Assembly (NCBI RefSeq): GCF_900091955.1
Contig: NZ_FMDF01000038.1
Location: forward strand, 1-44,872
Reading direction: 5' to 3'
Source: Streptomyces sp. Ncost-T10-10d
Lineage (GTDB): Bacteria; Actinomycetota; Actinomycetes; Streptomycetales; Streptomycetaceae
Length of the DNA: 44,872 nucleotides
Shown here: positions 1 to 10,245 of the stretch, piece after piece
Position numbering within the stretch: position 1 is the first letter of the stretch
How the letters are laid out: each line of letters starts with the position of its first letter
The notes under the pieces: model-generated
The model's database searches: none
Seen by the model: only the letters and a program-made list of their open reading frames with translations
Told to the model about the DNA's origin: nothing
Position numbers and translations under genes: made by a program

Positions 1-1971
1 CCACCCCTGCACCGCATCGCAGCGCAGATCCCGCAGTCGCTCCCAGGTTTCGTCGTCCTCGACCCCTTCCGCGACCACCAGCAGACCGAGCGAGTGGGCC
101 AGGTCGATGGTGCAGCGGACGATCTCCGCGTCCTCGTTGTCGACGGCCAGACGGGCCACGAAGGACCGGTCGATCTTCAGCTCGCTGACCGGCAGCCGAC
201 GCAGGTGGACCAGCGAGGAGTACCCCGTACCGAAGTCGTCGAGGGACATCTTCACGCCGTGCCCGGTGAGTCCGGCGAGGGTGTCGGCAGCGCGCTGCGG
301 GTCCTCCAGCAGCACGTGTTCCGTTATTTCCAGCTGCAGCGCCCCGGCCGGGACGCCGTGCCGGGCGAGCCGTGCCGCGACGCCGCCCGCGAATCCGGGC
401 GTGTGGACGTCGCGCGGGGAGACGTTGACCGCGACCGGGACGAAGAGCCCCTGCGCCCGCCATCGGGCGACCTGGGCCAGCGCCGTCTCCAGGACGTACT
501 CCGTGAGGTGTGGCATCAGGCCGGACGACTCGGCGATGGCGATGAACTCGTCCGGAGGGACCCGGCCGCGCTCCGGATGCACCCAGCGCACCAGAGCTTC
601 GAGGCCGGCCACCTGGCCGTCGAAGCGGACCTTCGGCTGGTAGTGGAGCTCCACCTCTCCGGCGTCCAGCGCACGACGGAGATCGCCGAGGAGCCCGAGC
701 CGGTCCGGGGTGTTGCTGTCCCGCTTCGACTCGTACACCTCGACGCCCGTACGGTCGCGCTTGGCCTGATACATCGCCACGTCCGCACGCCTGAGAAGCC
801 CTTCGGCGTCCAGCGCGTGGTCCGGGTAGACGGCGACTCCGGCACTCGCCTCCAGCACCAGGGTCAGACCGTCCAGGTCCAGCGGGGAGGACAGCTCAGC
901 GACCAGATGGCGGGCGACTCGCTGGGCGCTGGTGGTGGAGTCCGCGGTCGGCAGGAGCACGGCGAATTCGTCACCGCCCAGCCGCGCGGCCTCCGCTCCT
1001 CGCGGGAGCGCCAGTCCGAGACGTTCCGCTATCTGCAGCAGCAGCCGGTCCCCGGCCAGATGGCCGAGGGTGTCGTTGACCGCACGGAACCGGTCGAGGT
1101 CGATCAGGACGAGAGCGGATCTGGCGCCGGTGGACTCGGCATCCTCCAGGGCCGCCCACGTGCGTTCCAGCAGCCACTGCCGGTTGGGCAGCCCGGTCAG
1201 CGGGTCGCGCAGCTGCTCCTCGGCCCGGGCGCGGGCGATCCAGAGGGTGGAGTCCAGGGCGATCAGCGGGACCGCGAAGAGCGGCAGGAGTACGGGCATG
1301 GCCATCGAGACGACGCAGATCAGCGGTGCGATGCCGAGCAGGGCCACCGCGACGAGGCCCTGGCGCAACAGGGCGGTGCGGGCGGTGGTCGGCAGCCCGC
1401 CGCCCTGGGGAGCCCGCGCGTACCACAGCAGGACCCGGGTCACCAGAAGGTAGGTGGAGGCGGCCAGCAGGACTTCCGGAACGGCGGCAATGCCCCAGTC
1501 GAGTGGGTGCCAGGGCGATTCGACGGTCTGCACCTCACCGAACGCGGCGAGCACCAGGGCTGCCGCGCCTATCCCCAGGATGTCCACCGCGCCGTACAGC
1601 AGCCCTTGCCACCAGCGGTGTCTGCGAGCCACGCCGACGAGGACGACGACGACCAGACTGACCAGACCGGCGGGCACCCAGCCGTAGAGGAGCAGCACGG
1701 CAAGGGTGAGGGCAGCTCCGGAACCGGTGCCGCCCCACCATCGGTCGCGTCCCAGCGCGACCAGATGCCCGACGACGATTCCGGTGAGGACGGCGAGGGA
1801 CCAGCCGGCCCTGCCGTCGGGGAAGAGTGCGTGTCCTTCGCTCACGGTCCGGTAGAAACCGGTCGCGAGCTGAACAACGGCGATCGCCACGACGACGGCA
1901 CCCACTTTGGGCGTGAGGCCGACGAAACCTTGCAGCCGCGACACCGGTGCGGCGCTCTCGGTCGGTTTCAT
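1..1971 (-). CDS. rmdB: Membrane GGDEF-EAL c-di-GMP turnover protein (RmdB-like), 3' end cut by window edge
   Basis: Reading the minus strand from the ATG at 1971 gives about 657 residues running off the window start. The first ~250 residues hold about six to eight hydrophobic segments, so the protein is an integral membrane protein. A GGDEF domain follows with an intact GGDEF motif (residues 332-336), then an EAL domain with EAL at 458-460, and later the motifs DDFGTGYSSL, LKIDRSFV and AEGVE, so both catalytic domains look intact. Such proteins make and/or hydrolyse cyclic di-GMP, which controls Streptomyces development through BldD. The membrane-GGDEF-EAL layout and location next to ligA match RmdB of S. 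coelicolor (SCO5495, from memory), described as a c-di-GMP phosphodiesterase. Only the last few dozen residues are missing. The gene symbol is an inference from architecture and neighbours. Confidence 0.9.
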   Translation of the reverse strand, partial: MKPTESAAPVSRLQGFVGLTPKVGAVVVAIAVVQLATGFYRTVSEGHALFPDGRAGWSLAVLTGIVVGHLVALGRDRWWGGTGSGAALTLAVLLLYGWVPAGLVSLVVVVLVGVARRHRWWQGLLYGAVDILGIGAAALVLAAFGEVQTVESPWHPLDWGIAAVPEVLLAASTYLLVTRVLLWYARAPQGGGLPTTARTALLRQGLVAVALLGIAPLICVVSMAMPVLLPLFAVPLIALDSTLWIARARAEEQLRDPLTGLPNRQWLLERTWAALEDAESTGARSALVLIDLDRFRAVNDTLGHLAGDRLLLQIAERLGLALPRGAEAARLGGDEFAVLLPTADSTTSAQRVARHLVAELSSPLDLDGLTLVLEASAGVAVYPDHALDAEGLLRRADVAMYQAKRDRTGVEVYESKRDSNTPDRLGLLGDLRRALDAGEVELHYQPKVRFDGQVAGLEALVRWVHPERGRVPPDEFIAIAESSGLMPHLTEYVLETALAQVARWRAQGLFVPVAVNVSPRDVHTPGFAGGVAARLARHGVPAGALQLEITEHVLLEDPQRAADTLAGLTGHGVKMSLDDFGTGYSSLVHLRRLPVSELKIDRSFVARLAVDNEDAEIVRCTIDLAHSLGLLVVAEGVEDDETWERLRDLRCDAVQGW

Positions 1972-2330
1972 TCCGTCCCTCTCACAGCCGGCGGTGCCGA
2001 TGTCGCCCGATGGTTCGGCTCCATGCCACCACGACCCGATTTCCCACACCGTGGCCGGGCACGGCAGGTGCGCATCTCAACAGTAGGGCGCAGAAGGCTC
2101 CTACGGGCAGCGCTCTACAGCTCTTGCCCGAATGCGAACCGACCGTCCGTCAGCATCTGCTATGCGCCGATCGGGTGAACCCGGCCCCCCGACGGCAACC
2201 CTTGTCCCTGTCCGTCCGTCTACACCCTTTCTGCCCACCCGTTCACCACTCACCCACCGATCGACCTCATTTCGGAGGCCACCCAACGGGGTTCTGTCCC
2301 GTTGCGCCGGTTATGCGACGGAGAACTGTT
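1972..2330. other. Intergenic region between ligA and rmdB
   Basis: These 359 bases separate the end of ligA from the start of rmdB, both on the minus strand, and must carry the rmdB promoter. I see no credible small gene, strong terminator hairpin or known RNA. Long plus-strand frames cross it but are shadows of the flanking genes. Confidence 0.5.
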
Positions 2331-4538
<2,208 letters not shown>

Positions 4539-4553
4539 TTACCCGTTGCCCCG

Positions 4554-5579
4554 TTACTCAGGGTTGTCTGCGAGCGATCTCGCGGCCCGGGCGCAGTGGG
4601 CGAGCGCGGCGCGCGCATACGCGGGCGAGGCACCCGCGAGCCCGCACGACGGGGTGATCACCACGGACTCCGTCAGAGTCCCCGGATTCAGCCCCAGCCT
4701 GCGCCACAGCGTCCTGACACCCATGACGCTACCGCCCGGGTCTGACAAATCACCCGAGGCCGGGTCGGTGCCCGGCACCACCCCGAGGAAGAGCTGGGTG
4801 CCGCCCTCGACCGCTTCCCCGATCGCATCCTCCTCACGCTCGGTGAGGAGCGAGAAATCGAACGAGATGCCGTCGGCCCCGGCCCGGCGCAGCAGCGCGA
4901 ACGGCACGTCGGGTGCACAGGTGTGCACGACCGTCGCCCCGTCCCCGGCCGCCGCCAGGACATCGCGCAGGGTGCCCTCCACGACCTGGCGGTCGACGGC
5001 CCGGTAGGTGCGGTAGCCGCTCGCCGTCCTGATCCGCCCGCGCAGTACGCCGGTCAGCGACGGTTCGTCGAGCTGGAGGATCACTTCGGCGCCCGGCACC
5101 CTGCGCCGTACCTCCGCCAGGTGGGCGCGCAGTCCCTCCGCCAGTGAGCCCGCCAGGTCGCGGCAGGCCCCCGGGTCGCCGAGCGCGGCCTCGCCGCCCC
5201 GCCGTTCCAGTGCGGCGGCCAGCGTCCAGGGACCGACCGCCTGGACCTTGAGCGGGCCCTCGTACCCCTGGGTGAACTCCTCCAGCGCGTCGAGGTCCTC
5301 GCCGAGCCAGGACCTGGCCCGGCGGGTGTCCCGTCCGGGCCGGTCACTGATCCGCCAGCCGCTGGGCTCGACATGGCCGTACAGGTCGACGAGCAGCCCG
5401 ATGGTCCGCCCGATCATGTCCGCACCGGGCCCGCGGGCCGGCAGTTCGGCCAGATACGGCAGGCCCTCACCGTCCCCGAAGGACCCGGTGACGGTCTTCG
5501 CCGCCTCCCGTGCGTCTCCCCCTGGCATGGAACCGATTCCGGTGGCCGGGCAACCCCTGAACTTGCTCTTCTCGCTCAC
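4554..5579 (-). CDS. MetE C-terminal-like (cobalamin-independent methionine synthase core) protein
   Basis: The 341-residue product resembles only the C-terminal catalytic half of cobalamin-independent methionine synthase (MetE is about 750 residues), in the UROD/MetE-like barrel superfamily. The residues expected to bind zinc in MetE are present: an H-x-C pair in VVHTCAPD and a late cysteine in ITPSCGLAG. The acidic residue in LQLDEPSL is also kept. This suggests a real methyltransferase acting on a thiol substrate, but without the N-terminal half that helps MetE bind polyglutamyl folate, so the methyl donor is unclear. It starts with GTG at 5579 and ends 30 bases before ligA, suggesting an operon. 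Actinobacterial genomes often carry such a short MetE-like gene; 'methionine synthase' should be taken as a family label rather than a shown activity. Confidence 0.85.
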   Translation of the reverse strand: MSEKSKFRGCPATGIGSMPGGDAREAAKTVTGSFGDGEGLPYLAELPARGPGADMIGRTIGLLVDLYGHVEPSGWRISDRPGRDTRRARSWLGEDLDALEEFTQGYEGPLKVQAVGPWTLAAALERRGGEAALGDPGACRDLAGSLAEGLRAHLAEVRRRVPGAEVILQLDEPSLTGVLRGRIRTASGYRTYRAVDRQVVEGTLRDVLAAAGDGATVVHTCAPDVPFALLRRAGADGISFDFSLLTEREEDAIGEAVEGGTQLFLGVVPGTDPASGDLSDPGGSVMGVRTLWRRLGLNPGTLTESVVITPSCGLAGASPAYARAALAHCARAARSLADNPE

Positions 5580-5709
5580 ACGGGAAGCCTAAGGCCGTGC
5601 CCGGCCCGTCCGGTCGGTGGTGGTCAGCCGGTCGGCAGGAGGCGATCACGCCCGTCGGCCGTAGCCCGCCCGTCCGGTCCGCACGGCCACGGGCCGGGCG
5701 ACGTGGCGG

Positions 5710-6408
5710 TCAGCGCCCGGGGCGCACCGTGAGGTCGTTGACCTCGGCGTCGCGCGGCAGGTCGACGGCCATCAGGATCGTGGTGGCCACCGACTCCGGG
5801 TCGATCCAGCGGGAGGGGTCGTACTCCTTGCCCTCCTGCCGGTGGACCTTGGCCTGCATGGGGCTGGCGGTGCGCCCCGGGTAGACGGACGTCACCCGGA
5901 CGCCGTTGGCGTGCTCCTCCTGGCGCAGCGAGTCGGCGAGCGCCTTCAGGCCGTGCTTGCTCGCGGCGTACGCGCTCCACTCGGCGTGCGCCGCGAGACC
6001 GGCGCCCGAGTTCACGAAGAGCACATGGCCCTGGGCGACCCGCAGTTGCGGCAGGAAGAGCCGGGTCAGCTCGGCGGGCGCGACCAGGTTGGCGTTGAGC
6101 TGGAAGTGCCATGCCTTGGGCGTGAGGTCACCGACCTTGCCGAGCTCGACGACGCCCGCGACATGCAGCAGCGAGTCGACCCGCTCCGGCATCGCCTGCT
6201 GGGCGAACGCCCAGGAGAGCCGGTCCGGGTTGGCGAGGTCACCGACGAGCGTACGGGCGCCGGGGTGGAGCGCGGCCAGCTCCTTCGCGCGCCCGGCGTC
6301 ACGGGCCAGCAGCACGGTCTCGTCACCGCGCTCCAGAAGACGACGGGTGACGGCTGCGCCGATGCCGGAGCCTGCGCCGGTGATGACATGAGTGGACATG
6401 GCCCCCAT
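5710..6408 (-). CDS. Short-chain dehydrogenase/reductase (SDR) family oxidoreductase
   Basis: The product of about 232 residues has the classical SDR pattern: an N-terminal nucleotide-binding motif TGAGSGIG, the aspartate of a GDLAN motif, an NSGAG segment giving the catalytic serine, and YAASK giving the catalytic Tyr and Lys. Classical SDRs reduce or oxidise alcohols and ketones with NAD(P)H in the cytoplasm; the substrate cannot be read from the sequence. Start choice: ATG at 6408 has a weak AGGGTG 5 bases upstream. A second in-frame ATG at 6399 gives the more usual MSTHVITGAG beginning but has no well-spaced ribosome site. It lies 130 bases downstream-oriented from the MetE-like gene's start and 90 bases after the LOG-like gene, on the same strand. 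Confidence 0.9.
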   Translation of the reverse strand: MGAMSTHVITGAGSGIGAAVTRRLLERGDETVLLARDAGRAKELAALHPGARTLVGDLANPDRLSWAFAQQAMPERVDSLLHVAGVVELGKVGDLTPKAWHFQLNANLVAPAELTRLFLPQLRVAQGHVLFVNSGAGLAAHAEWSAYAASKHGLKALADSLRQEEHANGVRVTSVYPGRTASPMQAKVHRQEGKEYDPSRWIDPESVATTILMAVDLPRDAEVNDLTVRPGR

Positions 6409-6498
6409 GATCGCACCCTGCCCGACCGCACCCGCCGACCGGTCGCTGCGGGCCGGTCACCGGTGGCCGGACGTCGCAGGCGGCTCACCGCGGCCCGG

Positions 6499-7038
6499 TC
6501 ACTGCAGGCCGGACCACTCCTCCAGGTAGGCCAGGGCGCCCACGCCGTCCTTCGCGAAGAACACCAGGTCGCTCAGCGGGAGGGGCAGGAAGCCCTCGTC
6601 CTCCATGCGCTGGAACTGCTGGCGCAGCCCGTCGTAGAAGCCCGCCGTGTTGAGCAGGACCACCGGCTTGTCGTGCTTGCCGTGCTTCTTCAGCTCCAGG
6701 ATCTCGGTCGCCTCGTCGAGCGTCCCGGTACCCCCCACCATGATCACGACCGCGTCGGCCTTCTCCAGGAGCAGCGCCTTGCGCTCGGCGAGATCGCGGG
6801 CGATCACCATCTCGTCCGCGTCGGTACGCGCCTTCGCGGCCAGGAAGTCGACCGACACCCCGACCAGCCGTCCACCCGCTTCCTGCACGCCGTCGGCGAC
6901 GACCTTCATCAGCCCGCTCTCCGACCCACCCCAGACGAGTGTGTGTCCGCCCCGGCCGAGCCTTTCGGCGAATTCGCGAGCGGGCCGGGTGTAGCGGTCG
7001 TCGAGGTCGGCGGCGGAGAGGAAGACGCAGATATTCAT
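6499..7038 (-). CDS. LOG family / TIGR00730 Rossmann-fold protein
   Basis: From the ATG at 7038 the product is 179 residues, the usual length for the LOG family. It opens with MNICVFLSAAD and carries the GGSESGLM segment and the nucleotide-site motif GGTGTLDE, corresponding to PGGxGTxxE of cytokinin riboside 5'-monophosphate phosphoribohydrolases. The first proline of that motif is replaced (MVGGTGTLDE). Members cleave nucleoside 5'-monophosphates to base and ribose phosphate; in bacteria the physiological substrate is often unknown. The open frame extends upstream to 7173, but that part overlaps the divergent DUF427 gene and lacks family similarity, so I place the start at 7038. No clear ribosome site precedes it, hinting at a leaderless transcript. 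Confidence 0.88.
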   Translation of the reverse strand: MNICVFLSAADLDDRYTRPAREFAERLGRGGHTLVWGGSESGLMKVVADGVQEAGGRLVGVSVDFLAAKARTDADEMVIARDLAERKALLLEKADAVVIMVGGTGTLDEATEILELKKHGKHDKPVVLLNTAGFYDGLRQQFQRMEDEGFLPLPLSDLVFFAKDGVGALAYLEEWSGLQ

Positions 7039-7160
7039 GCAGTAACCGTAAAGGGAACCACTGACACACCCGGTGACACGCCCTGGCGGCCGGGTAGGGA
7101 TCCGGCCGGCGTCGGGGCAGAAAGGGGAAGAAATCGGCCCGCGAGGCGGCTGAACCAGAC

Positions 7161-7496
7161 ATGACTTCCACACAAGGCCACATCATCACCGTCGAACCGG
7201 GCACCGAGCATGTACACGTGGTGCGCGACGGGCAGGTGCTCGCCGAGAGCCGGCGCCCGCTGGTGCTGCGCGAGACGGGCTGTCCGGTCCGCTACTACCT
7301 GCCGCCCGAGGACGTCCGTACAGAACTCCTGACCGCTTCGGACACGCACACCCACTGCCCGTTCAAGGGCGATGCCTCCTACTGGTCGCTGCCGGACGCG
7401 GCCGATCTCGTCTGGGCGTATCCGGATCCCAAGCCCGAAGTCGCCGCGATCAAGGACCACTTCTGCTTCTATGACACCGAGACGGCTTCCGACTGA
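7161..7496 (+). CDS. DUF427 domain protein
   Basis: This 111-residue protein is a full-length single DUF427 domain. The sequence shows the typical parts: VRDGQVLAESRRPLVL near the start, a YYLPPEDV segment, the conserved CPFKGDASYW motif in the middle and VAAIKDHFCFY at the C-terminus. DUF427 proteins adopt a small beta-rich fold and are widespread in actinobacteria and fungi; no biochemical function is firmly established. The gene is divergent from the LOG-like gene, with 122 bases between the two starts for both promoters. The ribosome site before the ATG is weak. Confidence 0.9.
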   Translation: MTSTQGHIITVEPGTEHVHVVRDGQVLAESRRPLVLRETGCPVRYYLPPEDVRTELLTASDTHTHCPFKGDASYWSLPDAADLVWAYPDPKPEVAAIKDHFCFYDTETASD

Positions 7497-7591
7497 TCGC
7501 CAAGCGCGTTACTGGCCTGGGGAATTGAAGAATCTCAAAAAATTCTGGGCCGAAACGATGACTTTTCCGCAGCATCGCAGTCAACCCTCAC

Positions 7592-7950
7592 ATGGACAGG
7601 ACTCTCTCCCGCGACGGCACTTCGATCGCGTATCGGCGCCGGGGTGAAGGACCGCCGGTGATCCTGGTGGGCGGGGCACTGAGCACGGCGGCGACCGAAG
7701 CTCCCCTCGCTCGCCTCCTCGCGCCGCACTTCGAGGTGGTCACGTACGACAGGCGCGGCCGCGGCTCCAGCGGCGACAGCGGGCCGTACGCGGTGGAGCG
7801 CGAGATCGGGGACCTGGCCGCGCTCGTCGCCGTGGTCGGCGGCCGGGCCTCGGTGTTCGGGGTCGGGGCCGGCGGGGCACTGGCCCTGGAGGCCCGGGCC
7901 GCGGGGCTTCCCGTCGACCTGCTGGCGGTCTACCAACCGCCCTGCACCGT
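7592..7950 (+). pseudogene. Alpha/beta-hydrolase, 5' fragment (interrupted by TnpB element)
   Basis: About 120 residues match the N-terminal half of small alpha/beta-hydrolases: LSRDGTSIAYRRRGEGPPV, the oxyanion-region VGGAL, YDRRGRGSSG and EREIGDLAALV. The nucleophile elbow, normally G-x-S-x-G (often GHSSG in this family), reads GVGAG, so the catalytic serine is replaced by glycine. The frame then runs into a mobile element and stops at 7969. The remainder of the domain resumes in phase at 9780. Joining 7950 to 9780 (or 7951 to 9781) gives one open frame of about 260 residues, the family's normal length, so the gene was interrupted by insertion; exact junction bases are inferred. Confidence 0.85.
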
Positions 7951-9612
7951 TCCTAGCCAGTGTGCATGAGTGGGTCCTGGACCCACTTGTGCGTTCTGGG
8001 CGCATCCCGAACGGTGTTGGATGCACTGGGTTTCCCGCTTCCTCGTCCCGTTCGGCGGCACGTCTCTGGGGGCGTGGTCCGTTGCGGGTGGGCGGGTTCC
8101 CTCACGTCCTCGGGTGCCTGGCCTGGCCTGGGCGGTCCGATGCCCCGCACGATCACTCCGGTCGTGTGGGGGCGGTGCCGTCCGACGCCGGACCGGGTGT
8201 CCGAGGGCGCGTCGTCCGATCGCGATGCCGGCGGCATCATGACGGGACATCTTTCGCTTGGGGGTGGCCAGCGGTTTCTGCCAGTGCTGAGCACCCCACA
8301 TCGAGGTATAGGCGGGATCGACCGCGACAATGCTCAGGCCCTGTTCGGCGGACATGGAGACGAGCCGGGCCTTGAGTTTGCCGGTCGGGATGCCGGAGAT
8401 CAGCTGCCGGAACCGTTTCTTGCGGCCGTGTTTCTCCCGCGTTTTCTCGGTGGTGAAGTCGAGGTCTTCGATGGCGATCGCGGTCACGCCGCACCGCTTG
8501 GCCCAGTTGATCAGGCGGGTCAGGGCGTGGCGGATCTGGGCATCGCGGTGAGCGGTGGTGCCGGAGAGGTCGTAGAAGAACCGCCGGGGCTCGCCGATAG
8601 GGTTGCCGTGTGGGTCGAGGTGGTAGGCGGCGAAGTGGTCGGCGTTGGTGTCGACGCCGATCATGCCCCGGGCGCGGGCAGTCTCCAGCGGGATCGTGTG
8701 CATGGCGGGGCGTTGCCAGGATGCGGTGAGGTACCAGCGGCCACGCTGGGTGTCGAGGTGGATGCGGTAGGCGACGGCCCGGTTCGCGGTGATGCGGTCG
8801 GCCCACTCCACGCCCCGGTGCGCGAAGCCGATACGGACGGTGAGGGTGTAGCGGCCATGAGGGGTGTTGGCCAGGTGTGCGAGCGGGGCGGGCAGTTTGA
8901 TGCTGACCTCGCCGTCCGGGGTGACGTGGATCGTTTCGTTCCCGAACCGTTTCCCGGACTCGCCGTCGGCGGCGATGAACCAGCGTTCCGCTTCCCAGCG
9001 TTCTCGCCACTGCTCTTCGGTCAGCCGGGCGTCGGTGAGGTGGTGGCGGGTGTTCAGGAGGTGTCTGCCGCCCCGCACGACCCGGACACGTCCGGCCTGC
9101 CGATCACGGACCGCGGCATCGTGCCGGGCCTCCAGTACAGCGAGGCGGCGGGACTTGTGGAACCACTCGCCCTTGGAGCGGTAGCCACCGGCTGCCCGCT
9201 TCGTTCCCCTCGCGCCGATGGGGAGGGACAGGCGGTGCCGCAGCGTCCCGATCCCGGCCTCCAGATTCCGGATGTGCGCCGCCTGACAACGGCGGGCCAG
9301 CGCCCACTGATCGTGGGTGGCTTTGGTGATCGCACCGGCGATCCGCGACGACGACAGCGGCGTCAGGTCCCGCTTGCGCGACGCCCAGGTGTCCGCGCTG
9401 TGCTCCAGACCATCCGCACAACGCGCCCTGAGATCACGGGAAGCCAGACGACCCTGATGCTCACCGACCGCACGCAGAACCTTCTCGTCCCGGGGCGTGA
9501 GGCGCTTCAGACGGTCCCGGACCGCCACCCCACAAGGCCCGGGCACCACGAAGGATGCCGCCAACTCCCGCACACCACCCACCACAACACCCCCTCCCAC
9601 GAGACCGGACAA
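7930..9612 (-). CDS. tnpB: TnpB-family RNA-guided nuclease, zinc-ribbon-less type
   Basis: The product (up to 560 residues) is a TnpB/OrfB-family protein. RuvC-like catalytic positions are all present: Asp in GVDTNADH, Glu in IAIEDLDF and Asp in SRHDAAGIAIG. Between the second and third motifs, where typical TnpB proteins have two CxxC pairs, this one reads DPAYTSMWGAQHW with no cysteine pairs, so the zinc ribbon is missing. The C-terminus is a basic, proline-rich tail. The stop codon (7930-7932) and last ~6 residues lie in the host hydrolase DNA. The 9612 start is a TTG; GTG codons about 9-13 residues later, just after a GGGAGGGGG stretch, are likelier true starts. TnpB proteins are guided by RNA from the element's end to cut the empty donor site and favour element retention. 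Confidence 0.88.
   Translation of the reverse strand: MSGLVGGGVVVGGVRELAASFVVPGPCGVAVRDRLKRLTPRDEKVLRAVGEHQGRLASRDLRARCADGLEHSADTWASRKRDLTPLSSSRIAGAITKATHDQWALARRCQAAHIRNLEAGIGTLRHRLSLPIGARGTKRAAGGYRSKGEWFHKSRRLAVLEARHDAAVRDRQAGRVRVVRGGRHLLNTRHHLTDARLTEEQWRERWEAERWFIAADGESGKRFGNETIHVTPDGEVSIKLPAPLAHLANTPHGRYTLTVRIGFAHRGVEWADRITANRAVAYRIHLDTQRGRWYLTASWQRPAMHTIPLETARARGMIGVDTNADHFAAYHLDPHGNPIGEPRRFFYDLSGTTAHRDAQIRHALTRLINWAKRCGVTAIAIEDLDFTTEKTREKHGRKKRFRQLISGIPTGKLKARLVSMSAEQGLSIVAVDPAYTSMWGAQHWQKPLATPKRKMSRHDAAGIAIGRRALGHPVRRRTAPPPHDRSDRAGHRTAQARPGTRGREGTRPPATDHAPRDVPPNGTRKRETQCIQHRSGCAQNAQVGPGPTHAHWLGTVQGGW
7951..8110 (-). ncRNA. Probable omega (guide) RNA region of the TnpB-only element
   Basis: In TnpB elements the guide RNA is made from the 3' end of tnpB through the element's right end, with the guide read from flanking DNA. 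Here that corresponds to the last ~150 bases of the element on the minus strand, containing the perfect hairpin at 7969-7987. The guide would be antisense hydrolase sequence just below 7951. This is inference from element geometry; borders are approximate and no structure search was possible. Confidence 0.35.
7969..7987. repeat. Perfect subterminal hairpin at the right end of the TnpB-only element
   Basis: Arms AGTGGGTCC and GGACCCACT form a 19-base palindrome with one central base. It lies about 18 bases inside the inferred border next to the hydrolase 5' fragment and inside the tnpB reading frame. Confidence 0.7.
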
Positions 9613-9756
9613 CCACTACCCAGCCCAACGAGCACCAGACGCCAAGGTCACCCATTCGGCCCCAGAACTACCGTTCCCGCCCCGCGAAGCCGCCGACAGG
9701 ACCCACTCCTGCTCACTCCAACGCACTTCAACTCAGCAAACCGACAGCAGCTCACA

Positions 9757-9776
9757 ACCCCCGGGGCCTCGGGGGT
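9757..9776. repeat. Perfect subterminal hairpin at the left end of the TnpB-only element
   Basis: Arms ACCCCCG and CGGGGGT are perfectly complementary around a 6-base loop. It sits about 4 bases inside the inferred element border, as the subterminal hairpins recognised by Y1 transposases do. Confidence 0.7.
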
Positions 9777-9779
9777 GCA

Positions 9780-10203
9780 GTTCAATGCCTGCTGCACGGC
9801 CCGGCTGCACCGGCTGCTGTCCGCCAGGGACCGCGGCGGGGCCGTGGAGCTGTTCCTGTCCGTGACGGGCGTCCCGGCCGACGTGATCGTCCGGATGCGA
9901 CGTGCACCGCTGTGGCCCGGCCTGGTGTCGTTGGCCCACACGCTCGCGTACGACGGCGCGCTGCTCGGGGACAGCTCGATCCCGGCCGAGCGGTTCGCGT
10001 CCGTCACGTCACGGACGCTGGTGGTCTGCGGCGGCTTCAGCCCCACCCGGGCCTGGCTGTCGACCCGCGCCCTCGCGGACGCACTCCCGCGCGCCCGCCA
10101 CCGCACCCGGACAGGCCAGACGCGCGATCTGGCTCCCCAGGCGTTGGCCCCGGTGCTGGCGGAGTTCTTCGGCAGGGACATGTACGCGCGCCAGGCTTCC
10201 TGA
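9780..10203 (+). pseudogene. Alpha/beta-hydrolase, 3' fragment
   Basis: This frame continues the interrupted hydrolase: ARLHRLLSARDRGGAVELF, the cap region LWPGLVSLAHTLAYDGALLG, the strand with ASVTSRTLVVCGG, and a late histidine-containing segment (RARHRTRTGQTRDL). In homologues of this type the corresponding motif is GQTHD with the catalytic histidine; here it reads GQTRD, so the catalytic histidine also appears to be replaced. With the serine already lost in the 5' part, the protein was probably not a working hydrolase before the insertion. The frame ends with TGA at 10203. Confidence 0.8.
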
Positions 10204-10245
10204 GCCCGGGGCCTTCGGGCCCCTCCTCGATCCGCCCCGCCGAGC

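Larger units (their letters stand above)
7951..9779 (-). mobile_element. IS1341-like (IS200/IS605 superfamily) TnpB-only element
   Basis: A ~1.83-kb segment splits the alpha/beta-hydrolase gene and carries one tnpB gene on the minus strand but no tnpA. Each end has a perfect subterminal hairpin: 7969-7987 (9-bp arms AGTGGGTCC/GGACCCACT) and 9757-9776 (7-bp arms ACCCCCG/CGGGGGT). There are no long inverted termini or target duplications, as expected for single-strand IS200/IS605 transposition. In the tnpB orientation the left end abuts host TTGAA or TTGAAC (reverse complement of 9780-9785), which resembles the TTGAT-type target/TAM known for ISDra2. Exact termini are estimates accurate to a few bases. 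With no Y1 transposase inside, mobility would need TnpA in trans. Confidence 0.8.

Noticed and set aside
94..2178. 694-codon plus-strand frame
   Set aside because: Antisense shadow of the GGDEF-EAL gene; product is low-complexity, and the minus strand encodes complete motifs.
2225..2265. Possible BldD-type box (TCACC-like half sites) upstream of rmdB
   Set aside because: The half sites are direct rather than dyad, and the match to the consensus is too weak to call.
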